Assembly (NCBI RefSeq): GCF_000526215.1
Contig: NZ_JAFQ01000004.1
Location: 1,240,001-1,304,000, forward strand
Direction: 5' to 3'
Source: Nocardia sp. BMG51109
Lineage (GTDB): Bacteria; Actinomycetota; Actinomycetes; Mycobacteriales; Mycobacteriaceae
DNA length: 64,000 nt
Part shown: piece by piece, positions 51,993-60,036 of the stretch
Position numbering within the stretch: position 1 is the stretch's first letter
How the letters are laid out: every line of letters begins with the position of its first letter
Position numbers and translations under genes: made by a program
The notes under the pieces: model-generated
What the model saw: the letters and a program-made list of their open reading frames with translations, nothing else
What the model was told of the DNA's origin: nothing
Databases searched by the model: none

Positions 51993-53021
51993 ATGAACAG
52001 CCAAACCTATGACCTGGTGACGAGTACCTGTTCGATCACGGCGGACGAGCCCGTTCACACGATGATGGCCCACTATCTGAGCGCCTTTCACGCGCCCGAG
52101 CCGGCCGAAGCCGATATCGCGCTGACGTTGAACTACGACCGTATAGCTAGGCCGCGGCGGGCCGTGTCCGCGACGCCGCCGATCGAGGTTCGTCACAGCC
52201 ACCCTGACCAGCGGTACCAGGTATGGGCCACCGAAGACCATGACGTACTGATACCCGAGCGAGAGTCTGACCATGTCATCACGGTCCGAGGAGACCACAT
52301 CACGGTTTCGACTGAACGGGAAAAGGTAGCCGCGACGATCGGTGTTCGGGTCGTTCGCCAGCTCATCATGCGCGGGGGTGAGGCACGCGGCGGGCGATCC
52401 GTTCACGCGGGCGCGGTCGTGGTCGGCGGTCATGGCGTGCTGATTGGTGGGCAGGCCGGCGCGGGAAAGACCAGCGTTCTAACACGGTTGGTTGAGGACC
52501 ACGGCGCGGCGGCGCTGTCCAACGACCGGACCATGGTCGTACCCGCTGACACGGGTACATGGTGCGCGGTCGGTGTCCCGTTGGCGTGGCGTTTCACCCC
52601 GGAAGGCATCGGCGGTTCGCCACGACTCACCGAGACTCTGGCGCACAGAACTCCGCGGCGCGGTAGCGGGATGATCGACGGCAAAGTCGAACTCACGCCG
52701 TTGGAAGTCAGCCAGATACTCGACAGCCCAGCCACGCCGACAATCCCGATCACTCACGTGGTGGTGCTCATGCGATCACCGGATGTACGACCGGAGACAC
52801 CAAGCGCGCGGTTTCTCCGTCGTCACATGGACTTCGCCGCGGCCGACTTCTTCGCTGACGACTGGTTGGGTATCCGGCCGCACCTACCGAAAACCACTGT
52901 GTCCCAAGCGGACCCGGACTCGTGGTGGGCCAAGCTCGCTAGCCTGCCCGTGCATGTGGTCACGTGGGACGATCCTGCCGAGTTGGCGCGGGTCGCGGAT
53001 GCGGTCGCGAGGGGTCAGTGA
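51993..53021 (+). CDS. HPr kinase-like P-loop protein
   Basis: A 342-residue protein with the HprK-type core: GGRSVHAGAVVVGGHGVLIGGQAGAGKTSVLTRLVED, P-loop about 152-161, preceded by the conserved Ser-x-His-Ala/Gly strand. The N-terminal 120 residues form a beta-rich domain common to these proteins in lasso-peptide and other RiPP clusters. HprK homologues phosphorylate the C-terminal Ser of some lasso peptides. The precursor encoded at 58834 ends in Ser-Ser. It is 6 bp after the glycosyltransferase gene and overlaps the next kinase gene (TGATG). Confidence 0.8.
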   Translation: MNSQTYDLVTSTCSITADEPVHTMMAHYLSAFHAPEPAEADIALTLNYDRIARPRRAVSATPPIEVRHSHPDQRYQVWATEDHDVLIPERESDHVITVRGDHITVSTEREKVAATIGVRVVRQLIMRGGEARGGRSVHAGAVVVGGHGVLIGGQAGAGKTSVLTRLVEDHGAAALSNDRTMVVPADTGTWCAVGVPLAWRFTPEGIGGSPRLTETLAHRTPRRGSGMIDGKVELTPLEVSQILDSPATPTIPITHVVVLMRSPDVRPETPSARFLRRHMDFAAADFFADDWLGIRPHLPKTTVSQADPDSWWAKLASLPVHVVTWDDPAELARVADAVARGQ

Positions 53022-53743
53022 TGAGGGGGTGTGTACTGGCGGGGGTGTGGGGTGCCGGAAAAACAGCTGTCTACCAGCGATGCGCCGCCGAGTTGATCGC
53101 AAGCGGCTGTGAGTCGCTGATCGCGCTACCGCAGGCGGCGACGTTGACCACGCACACCTACACGACCGGCAGCAGCGCCGACCACATGGCGGGCGTCCGG
53201 TCGTGGCTGGAGAACCTGACTGCGTTTCTCGAAGATACGGACCGGCGGTTTCAGGCAAGCACGTTGCCTAGCCACAGGTTCGCGCCCGCGTGGGCGCCGA
53301 CGTGTTTGTTGGAAGGGCTCGGGTTCGACGTACCCGTCTACGGATTGCCGCTCGACCGGCGTTCACTGTTGGGCATCGAACACCGGCTCGCGGCGCTCGG
53401 GCTGCACTTGGTTGTTCTCAGGGTTCCCACCGACCGGATACGCCAACAGTGCATCGAGTCCACCCGCGCACACCGCAGCCCACGATGGGCCGCCTACGTC
53501 GACGGGTTCGGCCCCGATGACCGGACGAGAGCACAGTACGTGCAGCGCGCACAAGATCGCCTGCTGTACTGGGCGCGGACCTCACCCATCCCATCGCAGG
53601 TCATCGACGTTGGCGGGCAGGGCTGGGACGATCCCGCCGCCCAAATCGCGAACCTGATTACACAATCAACGAAGGCCACCCATGGACGGCACCGCCCGAC
53701 CGCACCCACGCCCGCAGCCGCTGGAGGTAGTCATCGCGCATAG
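53021..53743 (+). CDS. P-loop kinase-like protein
   Basis: A 240-residue NTPase starting in the last base of the preceding stop. Walker A GVWGAGKTAVYQRCAAEL is at residues 8-25. The rest (LGLHLVVLRVPTDRIRQQCIESTRAHRSPRWAAYVDGFG, DRTRAQYVQRAQDRLLYWA) resembles nucleotide/shikimate/zeta-toxin-like kinases with an Arg-rich lid. The substrate is unknown. It is the last gene of the epimerase-glycosyltransferase-HprK run; the 3' end overlaps the convergent APH-like gene by 86 bp. Confidence 0.7.
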   Translation: MRGCVLAGVWGAGKTAVYQRCAAELIASGCESLIALPQAATLTTHTYTTGSSADHMAGVRSWLENLTAFLEDTDRRFQASTLPSHRFAPAWAPTCLLEGLGFDVPVYGLPLDRRSLLGIEHRLAALGLHLVVLRVPTDRIRQQCIESTRAHRSPRWAAYVDGFGPDDRTRAQYVQRAQDRLLYWARTSPIPSQVIDVGGQGWDDPAAQIANLITQSTKATHGRHRPTAPTPAAAGGSHRA

Positions 53744-54641
53744 AAAGATCACTAACCCGTGTCCAGTAGTCCACGCCGGTCAGCAACTCCAACCCGCTCG
53801 CGACGGCAAGCCGCTCGGGCCACTGTTGCGGCAGTTCGCTCACGGTCTGGTAGCCGTTGGCGAACTGCTCCGCCCACTGGGGGTGTTTCTCGAACATCCA
53901 CATGGCGGGCTTTACGAAATCCATTACCGGATCAACCCACCGCACGTGTTCCAGGTCCAGCAGCACCCGGAACCCTCCGGCGTCATCGACCAAGATGTTC
54001 GGCAAACACACATCCAAGTGAGCGACCGCCGGACGCACTACCGGCGACACCGAATCAGCCAGCGCACCAAGCAACACCAGCCCAGCGGCTACCAGATCAC
54101 TTGTGCTGCTGTCGGTCTCATGCTCGCGGTACGCCCGCGACAGCAACTCGACACGGACCGCCACAGTGGTACTCCACGAATCCGAGCCCGCGCCGAGCCC
54201 GGTAGCCGCGTCACCGAACGTCATCACCGGGACGGCATGGAGCCGCGCCAGTGCCGCGCCGGTCCCGGCCATCACCCGCTCCATCGCGACCGGGGACAGC
54301 GAGCCCGCCGCATCGTAGGCATCGCGACCGGGCAGGTACTCGAACACGATCAACAGTCGACCGTCCACCAGGTCATCGGACGCCGAGAACTCCAACAGTC
54401 GGGGCACCGGCACGCCGTGCTCCCATACCCGGCGATGCTCGGCCAGCCTGCGCACGACAACATCACTGTGACCGGCCATCCCGACCTTGCCGACCAGCGG
54501 GCCGCGACCGGAGTCGAGAACCCGGGACACATGGCTACGGCCTTTCCGCAACGGCTCACGCGGGCGGACCGGAGCAGCGTCCGGCAACAGTCGCTCAACG
54601 GCGGCGGCCACCTGATCGGCCCTGATTTCACCAACGCTCAC
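53658..54641 (-). CDS. Aminoglycoside-phosphotransferase-like kinase
   Basis: A 327-residue APH-fold kinase. Start GTG 54641 is set by TAGTAT eight bases upstream, which fits a leaderless promoter. Motifs: SHVSRVLDSGRGPLVGKVGM (lysine strand), LLIVFEYLPGRDAYD (hinge), VAHLDVCLPNILVDDAGGFRVLLDLEHV (catalytic HxD-x4-N and metal-binding acid). It could phosphorylate a small molecule, a peptide product or an antibiotic. It is divergent from the Nudix gene. Confidence 0.8.
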   Translation of the reverse strand: MSVGEIRADQVAAAVERLLPDAAPVRPREPLRKGRSHVSRVLDSGRGPLVGKVGMAGHSDVVVRRLAEHRRVWEHGVPVPRLLEFSASDDLVDGRLLIVFEYLPGRDAYDAAGSLSPVAMERVMAGTGAALARLHAVPVMTFGDAATGLGAGSDSWSTTVAVRVELLSRAYREHETDSSTSDLVAAGLVLLGALADSVSPVVRPAVAHLDVCLPNILVDDAGGFRVLLDLEHVRWVDPVMDFVKPAMWMFEKHPQWAEQFANGYQTVSELPQQWPERLAVASGLELLTGVDYWTRVSDLSMRDDYLQRLRAWVRSGGAVHGWPSLIV

Positions 54642-54684
54642 AAGGTAAATACTAGATCCACCCACCGACACGAAAGGCATGCCC

Positions 54685-55116
54685 ATGGACGCGGCAACTA
54701 CGGAAATCATTGCTAGAGCAGTTATCCGGCGAGACGGCAACATGCTCCTTGCCAAGCATCGAACAAAAAAGTGGTCGTTCCTGCCCGGCGGGCACGTCGA
54801 ACCAGGCGAACGCGTGGAGACGGCGCTGATTCGTGAGATCGCCGAAGAACTCGGCACGGAGGCGAAAATCGATGGATTCGTCGGTGTGGTCGAACACGGC
54901 TACATCGAAGACGGCACCACACACCACGAACTCAACCTCGTCTTCGACGTCACCATCACAGACCCCGAGCCGACAAGCCGCGAAGACCACCTCGAATTTC
55001 ACTGGCTCCCAGTGACACAACTCGCTGACACCGATGTCCGGCCCGGTGCAGTCAAAGACGCGCTACTGGCCGCAGGCGACGACACCGCACCGTTCTGGCA
55101 CGCCTGGAACGGATAG
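54685..55116 (+). CDS. Nudix hydrolase
   Basis: A 143-residue Nudix protein. Box: GGHVEPGERVETALIREIAEELG near residues 32-54, all key residues present. ATG 54685 is preferred over 54679 because GAAAGG then sits seven bases upstream. It hydrolyses a nucleoside diphosphate linked to some group X; adjacency to sugar and kinase genes suggests an NDP-sugar or nucleotide by-product, but this is a guess. Confidence 0.92.
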   Translation: MDAATTEIIARAVIRRDGNMLLAKHRTKKWSFLPGGHVEPGERVETALIREIAEELGTEAKIDGFVGVVEHGYIEDGTTHHELNLVFDVTITDPEPTSREDHLEFHWLPVTQLADTDVRPGAVKDALLAAGDDTAPFWHAWNG

Positions 55117-55253
55117 ACCCACCGATTCCGCGGTTCATGGACGATCGCGCCGTGCGGGCCGCCGGACGGTGGTATCTGTTGTGGGTGCGGCAATTCGAGA
55201 AGGTTGATGTCGGCTGTGAGCTGACCGCATGCATCGCATCGGGAGACATCCCG

Positions 55254-56003
55254 ATGCCTGTGGTGCACGTAAACGCCCTTGGCACACCGCAAGACCAGTG
55301 GGATCAGGTCATACCCAAGCTATATCTGCACACCACCGTCACCTACGACCGTCCGGGCATCGGTCACAGCGATCCCCTGCCCCCACACCTGGCGGACCAG
55401 CCACGCACATTCGGGGCGTTGGCCGACGAGCTTCGCTCCATGCTCGACAAGCTCGCCATCGAATCGCCGCACGTGGTCGTCGGGCATTCGATCGGTGCCC
55501 TGATCGCCATGATGTACGCCGCACGTCACGAGGCACACACGGCTGGGCTGGTACTGGTGGATTGCACCACCTTCCAGCATCTGGCGGATAGTCACTGGCC
55601 GACACGCGAAGGGGGTGACGGCAGTCCCGGATCGTCGATGCTGGACATCCCAGGATCGATCGCCGAGCTGGAGGCCGCGGAATGGACACCCCTTCCCGCC
55701 GCGGTATTGGCGAGCGCGCCCGGGCGATGGACACGTCTGACGCCCGCTGAGGCAGCCGAGTTCGCACCGCTCACGCTCGAGCAACTCGATCAACAATGGC
55801 AGGACGCGCAACGGCTGCTCGCGAGAAGGCTGGATGCCCTGCTGGTCGTTGCCGACTGGGCCGGCCACCACGTCGCCGTGGACCAGCCCGAATTGGTCGC
55901 TGCCTGCATAAGCGCGGTCAGCGCTGCCGCCCGCGACCACCGGCCCGTCACCATTCCGTCCGCCCGACTGCGGTACGCGGGCGGATCATGCCCAGCATCC
56001 TGA
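55254..56003 (+). CDS. Alpha/beta hydrolase
   Basis: A 249-residue hydrolase; ATG 55254 behind GGGAG. Nucleophile elbow HVVVGHSIGALIAMMYAARHE (Ser near residue 83); VTYDRPGIGHSDPLPP is the preceding core block; a late HHVAVDQPELVAACI carries the likely catalytic His. Probably an esterase or amidase of small substrates. It may be part of the peptide cluster but has no tight coupling. Confidence 0.82.
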   Translation: MPVVHVNALGTPQDQWDQVIPKLYLHTTVTYDRPGIGHSDPLPPHLADQPRTFGALADELRSMLDKLAIESPHVVVGHSIGALIAMMYAARHEAHTAGLVLVDCTTFQHLADSHWPTREGGDGSPGSSMLDIPGSIAELEAAEWTPLPAAVLASAPGRWTRLTPAEAAEFAPLTLEQLDQQWQDAQRLLARRLDALLVVADWAGHHVAVDQPELVAACISAVSAAARDHRPVTIPSARLRYAGGSCPAS

Positions 56004-56272
56004 CTCGATTGCCAAGATGCTGAAGCGGTGCCCGCGCTCACTGAATCTCCCCACCGACGCTCAGGTCGCGTTTACTGTGAATCCCGTTCGCTGGCAACGT
56101 CACACGCAGATATCGCGAATACCGGGCAACCGTCCGTGAGGAAGGTACGCATGAGCATCCCTCGCAGTACTGTCCGTTCGGCCGTCACCGGTGTCGCCAG
56201 GCGACTTCCACGCACTACCGACCTGCTCGACTGCGGTACAGGATCAGTCCCGCGGGCTCGGCACCGCCGCGA
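56004..56272. other. Spacer between convergent genes
   Basis: About 270 bp after the hydrolase and before the stop of the metallopeptidase gene. No gene, repeat or clear terminator stem is seen. Confidence 0.5.
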
Positions 56273-57454
56273 TCAGGACGCCGGGTCCAGTAGCCGTATC
56301 GAGTCTCCGGGCCCGCCGACGGTGGGACCTTCAGGCCAGAGTTGCTCGAGTTCCGCTGGGGTGAGCGGGGCCTGGTATGCGGCGCGGAGTACCTCCTGGA
56401 TCACAGTGGTCTTCGCGTTGGCGAGGTTGACGAACCAGTCGAGGCCGGCCACATATGACCACATATAGGTTCTCAGCAGTGGATTGGTGCTGCGGTCGGC
56501 CAGAATGTCGGCGATGTGGCCGTCATTCCACCAGGGGACACGGTCGCGCGCATGGCGGGCGCATTCTTCCGTGGGCGTTCCGGCGTTCACGGCCAGTTGC
56601 AGTTCCGACCGAACCAATTGGGTGTAGTGGTCGATCCGGACACGCGCAACCAAGGCGTCATCGTCAGGTGCGATGAACAGCGGCATCGCCTGTGCCCAGC
56701 CTTCCAGGAGGACTTGCTGGGGGCCGTGAACGGACAACAGACGAACCCAAGGGACGTCCTCGACAGCACAGCGGGCAGCGATGCTGGCGCTTTGCAACCC
56801 ATGGCCGAGGACTTCGTGCAACGCGAATCGCCGGGCCTGGACCTTGGTGTAGTTCGCATTGCGCATGTTCAGACGCAGCCGGACTCGCTGCCCGGCACCG
56901 TCGAGCCAGTACGCCCAGTAGGCATCGATATCGGTTTCCTCGATCGTGAGGTCGTATGGGGCCTGGCTACCTGTTGCTCGGCGGACGGCTGGTTCGAAAT
57001 CACGCGCGGCTTGGCGGATCGCGTCGGGCGCGGCAGCGGCATCCAACGGACCTTCGGTGGCGGCCAGGTCGACGGCGGTGGATTCACCCCATCCAACACC
57101 GAGCCCCTCCAGGCACAGGCGCGCGGTCTCACCCGCGGCGGCGATGTACTCGGCCGGCCATCCGGCTGCGGGGCATCCCTGAGTATCTCGGACATAGTCG
57201 TCGAGACCGGGGCGTTCGCCCATGAGAGCGCGGAGGTAGGCGATATCGGCAGTGATCCGCCGTGCGACCGAAGGCTCGTGGGCTTCGTCCGCCAACTCGC
57301 TGAGCCGCCGGAAGGTGCTCAGGCGGTCGACAGCTATTGGCGCCTCGTCGGTCGAAGGGAGGAAATCGAAGTCGATCACGGCAGGTGCGCCACGGTCGAC
57401 CTCATGCTGATTCCATGCCCTGAGCGCGTGCTCGACGGAATCACGAGTGCTCAC
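56273..57454 (-). CDS. HExxH zinc metallopeptidase-like protein
   Basis: A 393-residue protein; GTG 57454 follows GGGAGG and overlaps the upstream gene by 14 bp. The gluzincin motif HEVLGH is at 213-218 and the third ligand Glu251 lies in VLLEGWAQ, spacing typical of M1/M32- and DUF885-like enzymes. The N-terminal 150 residues are helical. No signal peptide, so it acts inside the cell. In a RiPP cluster without a lasso-type cysteine protease it is a candidate for leader-peptide removal. A general dipeptidase role cannot be excluded. Confidence 0.75.
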   Translation of the reverse strand: MSTRDSVEHALRAWNQHEVDRGAPAVIDFDFLPSTDEAPIAVDRLSTFRRLSELADEAHEPSVARRITADIAYLRALMGERPGLDDYVRDTQGCPAAGWPAEYIAAAGETARLCLEGLGVGWGESTAVDLAATEGPLDAAAAPDAIRQAARDFEPAVRRATGSQAPYDLTIEETDIDAYWAYWLDGAGQRVRLRLNMRNANYTKVQARRFALHEVLGHGLQSASIAARCAVEDVPWVRLLSVHGPQQVLLEGWAQAMPLFIAPDDDALVARVRIDHYTQLVRSELQLAVNAGTPTEECARHARDRVPWWNDGHIADILADRSTNPLLRTYMWSYVAGLDWFVNLANAKTTVIQEVLRAAYQAPLTPAELEQLWPEGPTVGGPGDSIRLLDPAS

Positions 57455-58541
57455 GAGTTACCTCCCAGAAAAGTGTGACCGACTGGTTCGGGCGCAAATA
57501 CTCCCGGTGGAGTGTGACGATGGCGTCATCGCCGTCGCAGTCCCAGATCAGGTCTTCGGTCGCGGAGTTCTCCGCGCCGTCTGGATGCTCCTCTGTCGCG
57601 GAGCAACTGATCAAGTCCCCGGCGTTCTCGTGCCGCAGATGGACACTGAAGTGGCGTGTGTACCGGGCAATCGTTTGCCGCCAGTACAGCTCGTCGTCGA
57701 ACTTCCCGCCGTCGCATGTGTATCCGACCACCGCCGATTCGCCAGGCTGGATTGCCGGCGAGAGTTGGCACGCGAACTTCGACAGGCTCGGCGTGTCGTG
57801 GATTCGTTGGATGGCGAGACGGCGAGTGCTCTCGCGTAGCGGTCCGATGTCCAGCCCGCCGTCGGTGTATTTGAACCACAGCTCGCGCGACATGCGGGTC
57901 AACGGCCGACCGGTCATGTTCAAGGTTTCGTATCGGTAGGTCAAGTGAGCCGATCCGTCTGCGCTGATCTGAATGTCGATGCGGGTGTCGAGATCGATGA
58001 TATGCCCGGCCAGGTACGCGAACTGGCTGACTTCACGGCTGTCGAGGTACTCCGTCTGCTCCATCTGAAGCAGTCGTTGGGCGAGCTGCCGGGTTGGCGT
58101 AGCGACGTCCCACTTGTCATGCGCAGTCAAGCCGGTGTGGGAGCGTGGAGCGTCGCCGGGCCGTTCTGGTTCCCAGTCGACTGAGCCGAAAGTCGGCTGG
58201 TTGATGCGGTTCTCGATGACATCGAGTAGTCCGGTAACGCTGTCGGCTACTGTGATTGCCGACGCATGCGAGAGGGGTAGTTCGTCGGTGTACCGCTCGA
58301 ACAGTTGCTCTGCGGTGTAGCCCGGGAACATCCCCTCCAGAACTCGGCAATGGTGCGGGTAGGGAAGACCTTTCAGCGAACCGGACAGCCAACGGTGGAA
58401 CTGCGTGCGCCCTGGGAATGTACCGACCAGTGCGGGATCGATCGTCCCTGCGATCTTGTCGTACTCGCGGCAGAAGGCGCTGTGTGTCTGCAAATGCCTT
58501 TCGCGCAGTTCGACTTTCAGGCGAATGAGCGCAGCTGCCAC
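57441..58541 (-). CDS. Unknown protein, possibly a cluster regulator
   Basis: A 366-residue protein from GTG 58541 (GAGGGG upstream). The first 100 residues look like a small DNA-binding unit: REYDKIAGTIDPALVGTFPGRTQFHRWLSGSLKGLPYPHHCRVLEGMFPGYTAEQLFE, resembling XRE-type domains of actinobacterial regulators that recognise a histidine-rich turn. The C-terminal 220 residues are beta-rich with no named family (TRIDIQISADGSAHLTYRYETLNMTG, SVTLFWEV). It overlaps the metallopeptidase gene and is divergent from the precursor peptide, so it probably controls the RiPP genes. Confidence 0.55.
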   Translation of the reverse strand: MAAALIRLKVELRERHLQTHSAFCREYDKIAGTIDPALVGTFPGRTQFHRWLSGSLKGLPYPHHCRVLEGMFPGYTAEQLFERYTDELPLSHASAITVADSVTGLLDVIENRINQPTFGSVDWEPERPGDAPRSHTGLTAHDKWDVATPTRQLAQRLLQMEQTEYLDSREVSQFAYLAGHIIDLDTRIDIQISADGSAHLTYRYETLNMTGRPLTRMSRELWFKYTDGGLDIGPLRESTRRLAIQRIHDTPSLSKFACQLSPAIQPGESAVVGYTCDGGKFDDELYWRQTIARYTRHFSVHLRHENAGDLISCSATEEHPDGAENSATEDLIWDCDGDDAIVTLHREYLRPNQSVTLFWEVTREHS

Positions 58542-58833
58542 TATCCGACCCCTCGCGTCCCTCCAGCACGCCGAACGTAACACAGACGGACACGAGAAGG
58601 GACAGGATGGAACCCGGAAGTTCGAGACGGTAGTTGCGCGGGGTCGAGACGTGACACCGCTCCTTGTCAAGGTTGTGTCAGACCCTTTGGCGCGCATCGG
58701 CACCCGGAATTCAGCGCGGCTGTCGGGACATGTGTTTCCGTATCGCGCTCGGTGCCGGGCGGCTCTGCGCGACCGTGACCGCGCACAAGGTCGTGCACTC
58801 ACGGCGAATGTGAGTGCAAGGAAGGAGAAGAAA

Positions 58834-58989
58834 ATGAATCGAATGAGCAAGCAGCACAGCGTGGTTGGTTCCGCATCATCTCGCCGGTACTATCCGCCGG
58901 TCGTTGTGGCATCGTTCGCTCGGTCCGAGCTGGCGAACCAGCTGCCCGAGATCATCACCCCGCACATCCACACGTCGCAGAGCAGCTGA
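58834..58989 (+). CDS. Putative RiPP precursor peptide
   Basis: A 51-residue peptide with a strong ribosome-binding site (GGAAGGAGAAG) before ATG 58834. It is followed 24 bp later by a radical SAM gene, then cyclase and PqqD genes. The leader part has YYPPVVVASFARSE at 19-32, close to the YxxP-x-(L/V) motif by which lasso-type recognition elements bind leaders. The likely core, ELANQLPEIITPHIHTSQSS at 32-51, offers Glu32 and Glu39 for side-chain bonds and ends in Ser-Ser. No Cys is present, so no thioether chemistry is expected. The assignment rests on position, size and leader motif. Confidence 0.75.
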   Translation: MNRMSKQHSVVGSASSRRYYPPVVVASFARSELANQLPEIITPHIHTSQSS

Positions 58990-59013
58990 CCGCAGAGCGC
59001 GAGCGGAGGTGAC

Positions 59014-60036
59014 GTGATGCGATACAACACCCTGGGCATCCATCTGACCAATGCCTGCAACCTCTCCTGCGGCCACTGCATCACCGATTCCTCACCGCAC
59101 GCGCGGGGTGATTTGACGTGGCCGCAGATCGAGGCGGCTGTCCGCAGCGCCGCTGCCCACGTCGACGGCGTGTGCATCACCGGCGGCGAAGCACTGCTGC
59201 GACGCGAGTTGGCGCTGCGGACAATCCGTCTCACACGCTCACTCGGCTTGCGAGCGTCGCTGGTGACCAACGGATTCTGGGCTCGCTCCCGCGCAGAAGC
59301 AGACGCCATGGTCGCTGAGCTGGTCGACGCCGGGTTGGACAAGCTGGCCGTGAGTTTCGACCGCTACCACTTCACCCCCAAACACCGGGGTGTCCGGGCC
59401 GAGCTGCTCGATACGCTGCTCGCTGCCGCGGCAGCAGCGCCGGATCTGGAGCTGGTTGTCCAGTACTGCGGCAGGGGAGAAGACGACGCCTACCGGATCG
59501 CCGCGCAGGCAGCGGCACGGCATGCGGCACGACTGGAAACCGCGGCGGTACTGCCGTTCGGTCGCGGCCGAAATCTCTTGCTGCGCCGCGAAGTTGACAT
59601 CAATGAGGTTCCGGATGGGCCGTGCGGGGTCGTCGGACGTCCGATTCTGACCCCGGAGGGGGACTTCTACACCTGCTGCGGGCCAGCCCGCGGTGCTCAT
59701 GCCGAGTCCCCGCTACGGCTGCCGATCGATTCTGCCGCAGACGTGGGCGGCGCCCTGGCGCGAGCCGAAGTCGATCCGATCATCAACACCATCCACACTC
59801 ACGGACCGAAAGCGATGCTCGGCATGCTCAGCGACGTGACACGTCGGCGGGTGTCGGAAAACCTGCTCGACGGGTCCATGTGCTCGCTGTGCCGGGCCAT
59901 CACCGACGATGCCGAAGCCACCGACGAGGTGCGAACAGCGTTGTCCGGAAACGAGGTTCGCCTGATCGCACTGTCGGCGGTATTGGGTGTGGCCCAGAAC
60001 AAGCGGAAGGGAGAGCAGTCGACGTGTCGTCGTTGA
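59014..60036 (+). CDS. Radical SAM peptide-modifying enzyme (SPASM-like)
   Basis: A 340-residue radical SAM protein; GTG 59014 (or ATG 59017) after GGAGGTGA. The cluster motif CNLSCGHC gives Cys15, 19 and 22; GVCITGGEALLRREL is the SAM-binding GGE strand. Extra Cys in DGPCGVVG, DFYTCCGP and SMCSLC may hold auxiliary Fe-S clusters, as in SPASM/Twitch maturases. It should install a C-C, C-O or epimer change on the precursor peptide. It overlaps the cyclase gene by 13 bp, placing both in one operon. Confidence 0.9.
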   Translation: MMRYNTLGIHLTNACNLSCGHCITDSSPHARGDLTWPQIEAAVRSAAAHVDGVCITGGEALLRRELALRTIRLTRSLGLRASLVTNGFWARSRAEADAMVAELVDAGLDKLAVSFDRYHFTPKHRGVRAELLDTLLAAAAAAPDLELVVQYCGRGEDDAYRIAAQAAARHAARLETAAVLPFGRGRNLLLRREVDINEVPDGPCGVVGRPILTPEGDFYTCCGPARGAHAESPLRLPIDSAADVGGALARAEVDPIINTIHTHGPKAMLGMLSDVTRRRVSENLLDGSMCSLCRAITDDAEATDEVRTALSGNEVRLIALSAVLGVAQNKRKGEQSTCRR

